Part shown: positions 62,749 through 64,000 of the stretch, in pieces
Layout of the letters: each line of letters opens with the position of its first letter
Numbering within the stretch: position 1 is the stretch's first letter
DNA from: Pseudomonadota bacterium
GTDB lineage: Bacteria; Pseudomonadota; Gammaproteobacteria; Steroidobacterales; Steroidobacteraceae
NCBI GenBank assembly: GCA_021805275.1
Contig: JAJZFQ010000233.1
Location: forward strand, 59,462 to 123,461
DNA length: 64,000 bases
Reading direction: 5' to 3'
Program-made: the position numbers and the translations under genes
The notes under the pieces: model-generated
Told to the model about the DNA's origin: nothing
Database searches by the model: none
Seen by the model: the letters and a program-made list of their open reading frames with translations, nothing else

Positions 62749-63000
62749 TCACCGTGTAGTAAGACGCTCCTCGACAAAGCGCTGTGCGCCCTGGAGGCTG
62801 GCGAGTCTCGGGTAATCGGTCTCCGCGATATCGATTGCGAATGCCTCGCTCACAGCGGTAGCGAAGTGCAGCGCGTCCATCGAATCGAAGTCGAACTGAT
62901 CCCGCAGGTGCTTCGCCGGATCGACGCTTTCAGGATCGATGTCAGGCGCCACGCCAGTCAACAGCGCGAGCAGTTTGGTGCGGATTTCATTCGAATTCAT
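62749..63000 (-). CDS. Acyl carrier protein
   Basis: An 83-residue acidic four-helix protein with the phosphopantetheine site in 'FDFDSMDALHFATAVSEAF' (D-S-M; the Ser takes the prosthetic group). 'APDIDPESVDPAKHLRDQ' and 'AIDIAETDYPRLASLQGAQRFV' are typical helices I and III. GAGGAGG precedes the ATG. It starts 17 bases after the stop of the E2 gene, on the same strand, so it is made with a 2-oxoacid dehydrogenase complex rather than with fatty-acid genes. Confidence 0.9.
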   Translation of the reverse strand: MNSNEIRTKLLALLTGVAPDIDPESVDPAKHLRDQFDFDSMDALHFATAVSEAFAIDIAETDYPRLASLQGAQRFVEERLTTR

Positions 63001-63017
63001 GAGGGTCGCCTCCTCGC

Positions 63018-64000
63018 TCAAAGAATTTCTGGATGGGCGAGCAGGTCGACGATTGCACGTAGAAAGCGCGCCCCGAGTCGGCCGTCCGTGACCCGGTGGT
63101 CTGCGCCGAGAGACAAGGTCAGGACCGGTCGTACGACGCACTGACCGTCCTCGACCCACGCCTGTTCGCGGATCGCGCCGGACCCGACGATTGCCACCTG
63201 CGGTGGGTTGATGATCGGAAACAGGATGTCCACCCCGTCGGCACCGAGACTCGTCACGGTGATCGTAGCCGCAGTGAATTCTCCCGAGCGCATGTGTCCT
63301 GCGCGCACACGCGTGACGAGCGCGCTGAACTCGCGCATCAAGGTCGGCAAGTCCTTCTGGTTCGCATCGAGCAGCGCCGGTGCCACCAGTCCACCGCCGC
63401 GGACCGCAATCGCAGCACCCACGTGTACTGTGGAGGAGGATTCGAATCGACCATCCCGGAAATGACCGTTGAATCCCTCGACGCGCGCCGCGGCGAGCGC
63501 GACGGCCTTCGTGATCAGTACGGTCTCGATCAGTCGGTCCTTCACCGCGAGGGTTGCGTTGTGGCGGATCAACCAGTCGCGTGCCGGGCCGAAGTCGACG
63601 GTGTGGCCTAGATAGTAATGGGGAATTTCCCGTTTGGCCCGCGCCATCGCGACGCCGATCGATGTCCGCATGGCTGCGCGAGGATCACTCGGGGCGGATG
63701 CTGCAGGTGGCAGGAGCTTCTCGACATCTGCGACGTGGATGATGTCGCTGGCGGCGGACCGGGCAAGTGTCTCGAGTGGCACGCCAAGCTCATGCGCGCG
63801 ACGGCGCGCGGCTGGGGAGATTCGGGCGCGCGCCGCCTGCAGGGAGGGCGCGGCCGCAGCTCCGGCCACAGCCGCCGTGGCCGCAGCTGCCTCGGGCGGC
63901 CCGGAGCGGACCTGGGAGGGTGGCGCCCGCGATGTCCCGGCGACCTCCAGGCGGGCCAGTGGGGCGCCAACCTGCACTTTGCTCCCAGGCTGCACTAGGT
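63018..64000 (-). CDS. 2-oxoacid dehydrogenase E2 (dihydrolipoyl acyltransferase), 5' end outside window
   Basis: The C-terminal 327 residues of an E2 component; the reading frame continues past base 64000. At the edge the end of a lipoyl domain is seen ('VQPGSKVQVGAPLARLEV'), then an Ala/Pro linker. The E3/E1-binding domain follows ('ARISPAARRRAHELGVPLETLARSA'), then the acyltransferase core with 'IPHYYLGHTVDF', 'GAAIAVRGGGLVAPALLD', 'ATITVTSLGADGVDILFPIINPPQVAIVG' and the catalytic 'GADHRVTDGRLGARFL' (DHRxxDG). It transfers acyl groups from lipoyl to CoA. The specific 2-oxoacid cannot be told from the E2 alone. Confidence 0.92.
   Translation of the reverse strand, partial: LVQPGSKVQVGAPLARLEVAGTSRAPPSQVRSGPPEAAAATAAVAGAAAAPSLQAARARISPAARRRAHELGVPLETLARSAASDIIHVADVEKLLPPAASAPSDPRAAMRTSIGVAMARAKREIPHYYLGHTVDFGPARDWLIRHNATLAVKDRLIETVLITKAVALAAARVEGFNGHFRDGRFESSSTVHVGAAIAVRGGGLVAPALLDANQKDLPTLMREFSALVTRVRAGHMRSGEFTAATITVTSLGADGVDILFPIINPPQVAIVGSGAIREQAWVEDGQCVVRPVLTLSLGADHRVTDGRLGARFLRAIVDLLAHPEIL

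Noticed and set aside
1..64000. Search by eye for tRNA, rRNA, CRISPR arrays, transposases and phage genes
   Set aside because: None seen; single tRNAs or small RNAs could still be missed without a covariance-model search.

Overview
The window looks like one stretch of chromosome from a GC-rich Gram-negative bacterium, most likely a gammaproteobacterium of the Xanthomonadales/Nevskiales/Steroidobacter kind. That placement is an inference. It rests on the high GC content throughout, the TonB-dependent receptors (one beside a tryptophan-halogenase-like protein, one with an ECF sigma/FecR pair), the DUF4252 and DUF4382 proteins, and the gene style. No rRNA, tRNA, CRISPR array, transposase or phage gene was seen.

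Layout. 0.3-8.7 kb: a DUF4382 lipoprotein, an OsmC protein, a DUF4097 protein, a four-gene operon (cupin, isopropylmalate-dehydrogenase-like enzyme, ABM monooxygenase, two-HTH GntR regulator), and an ECF sigma/anti-sigma/DUF4252 unit. 8.7-17.9 kb: a membrane MutS-like protein, two MFS-fold transporters, two GNAT proteins (one fused to a winged helix), and a ClC channel divergent from a MarR regulator across a palindrome. 18.0-22.0 kb: ECF sigma, FecR and a TonB receptor with an STN domain. 22.3-30.8 kb: a compact seven-gene operon for an exported glycan, with three glycosyltransferases, an ABC exporter, an outer-membrane barrel, a phosphatase and UDP-glucose dehydrogenase. 30.9-39.8 kb: a patchwork of a P450 remnant, a SRAP protein, divergent CBS proteins, a cytochrome c peroxidase, a decayed htpX, a flavin reductase/nitroreductase pair and an NAD-salvage pair (pncA-pncB).

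40.7-59.6 kb is the most coherent system: a carbohydrate-utilisation island. It holds a GH3 exo-glucosidase, a large TonB receptor, a tryptophan-halogenase-like flavoprotein, a sugar MFS, a ROK regulator, a ROK sugar kinase, a GH2 enzyme with an N-terminal lectin-like domain, an AGE-family epimerase/isomerase, a LacI regulator and an SSS symporter. Copies of a 14-bp palindrome (TGACAGCGCTGTCA and close variants) lie in front of GH3, near and inside the start of the TonB receptor gene, and between the divergent LacI and symporter genes. They define a probable local LacI regulon.

59.8-64.0 kb: an APC permease, a broken LysR gene, a thioredoxin with an altered active site, a stand-alone ACT protein, and an acyl carrier protein directly downstream of a 2-oxoacid dehydrogenase E2 gene that runs off the right edge. 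All functions are read from sequence motifs by eye; no database search was possible.
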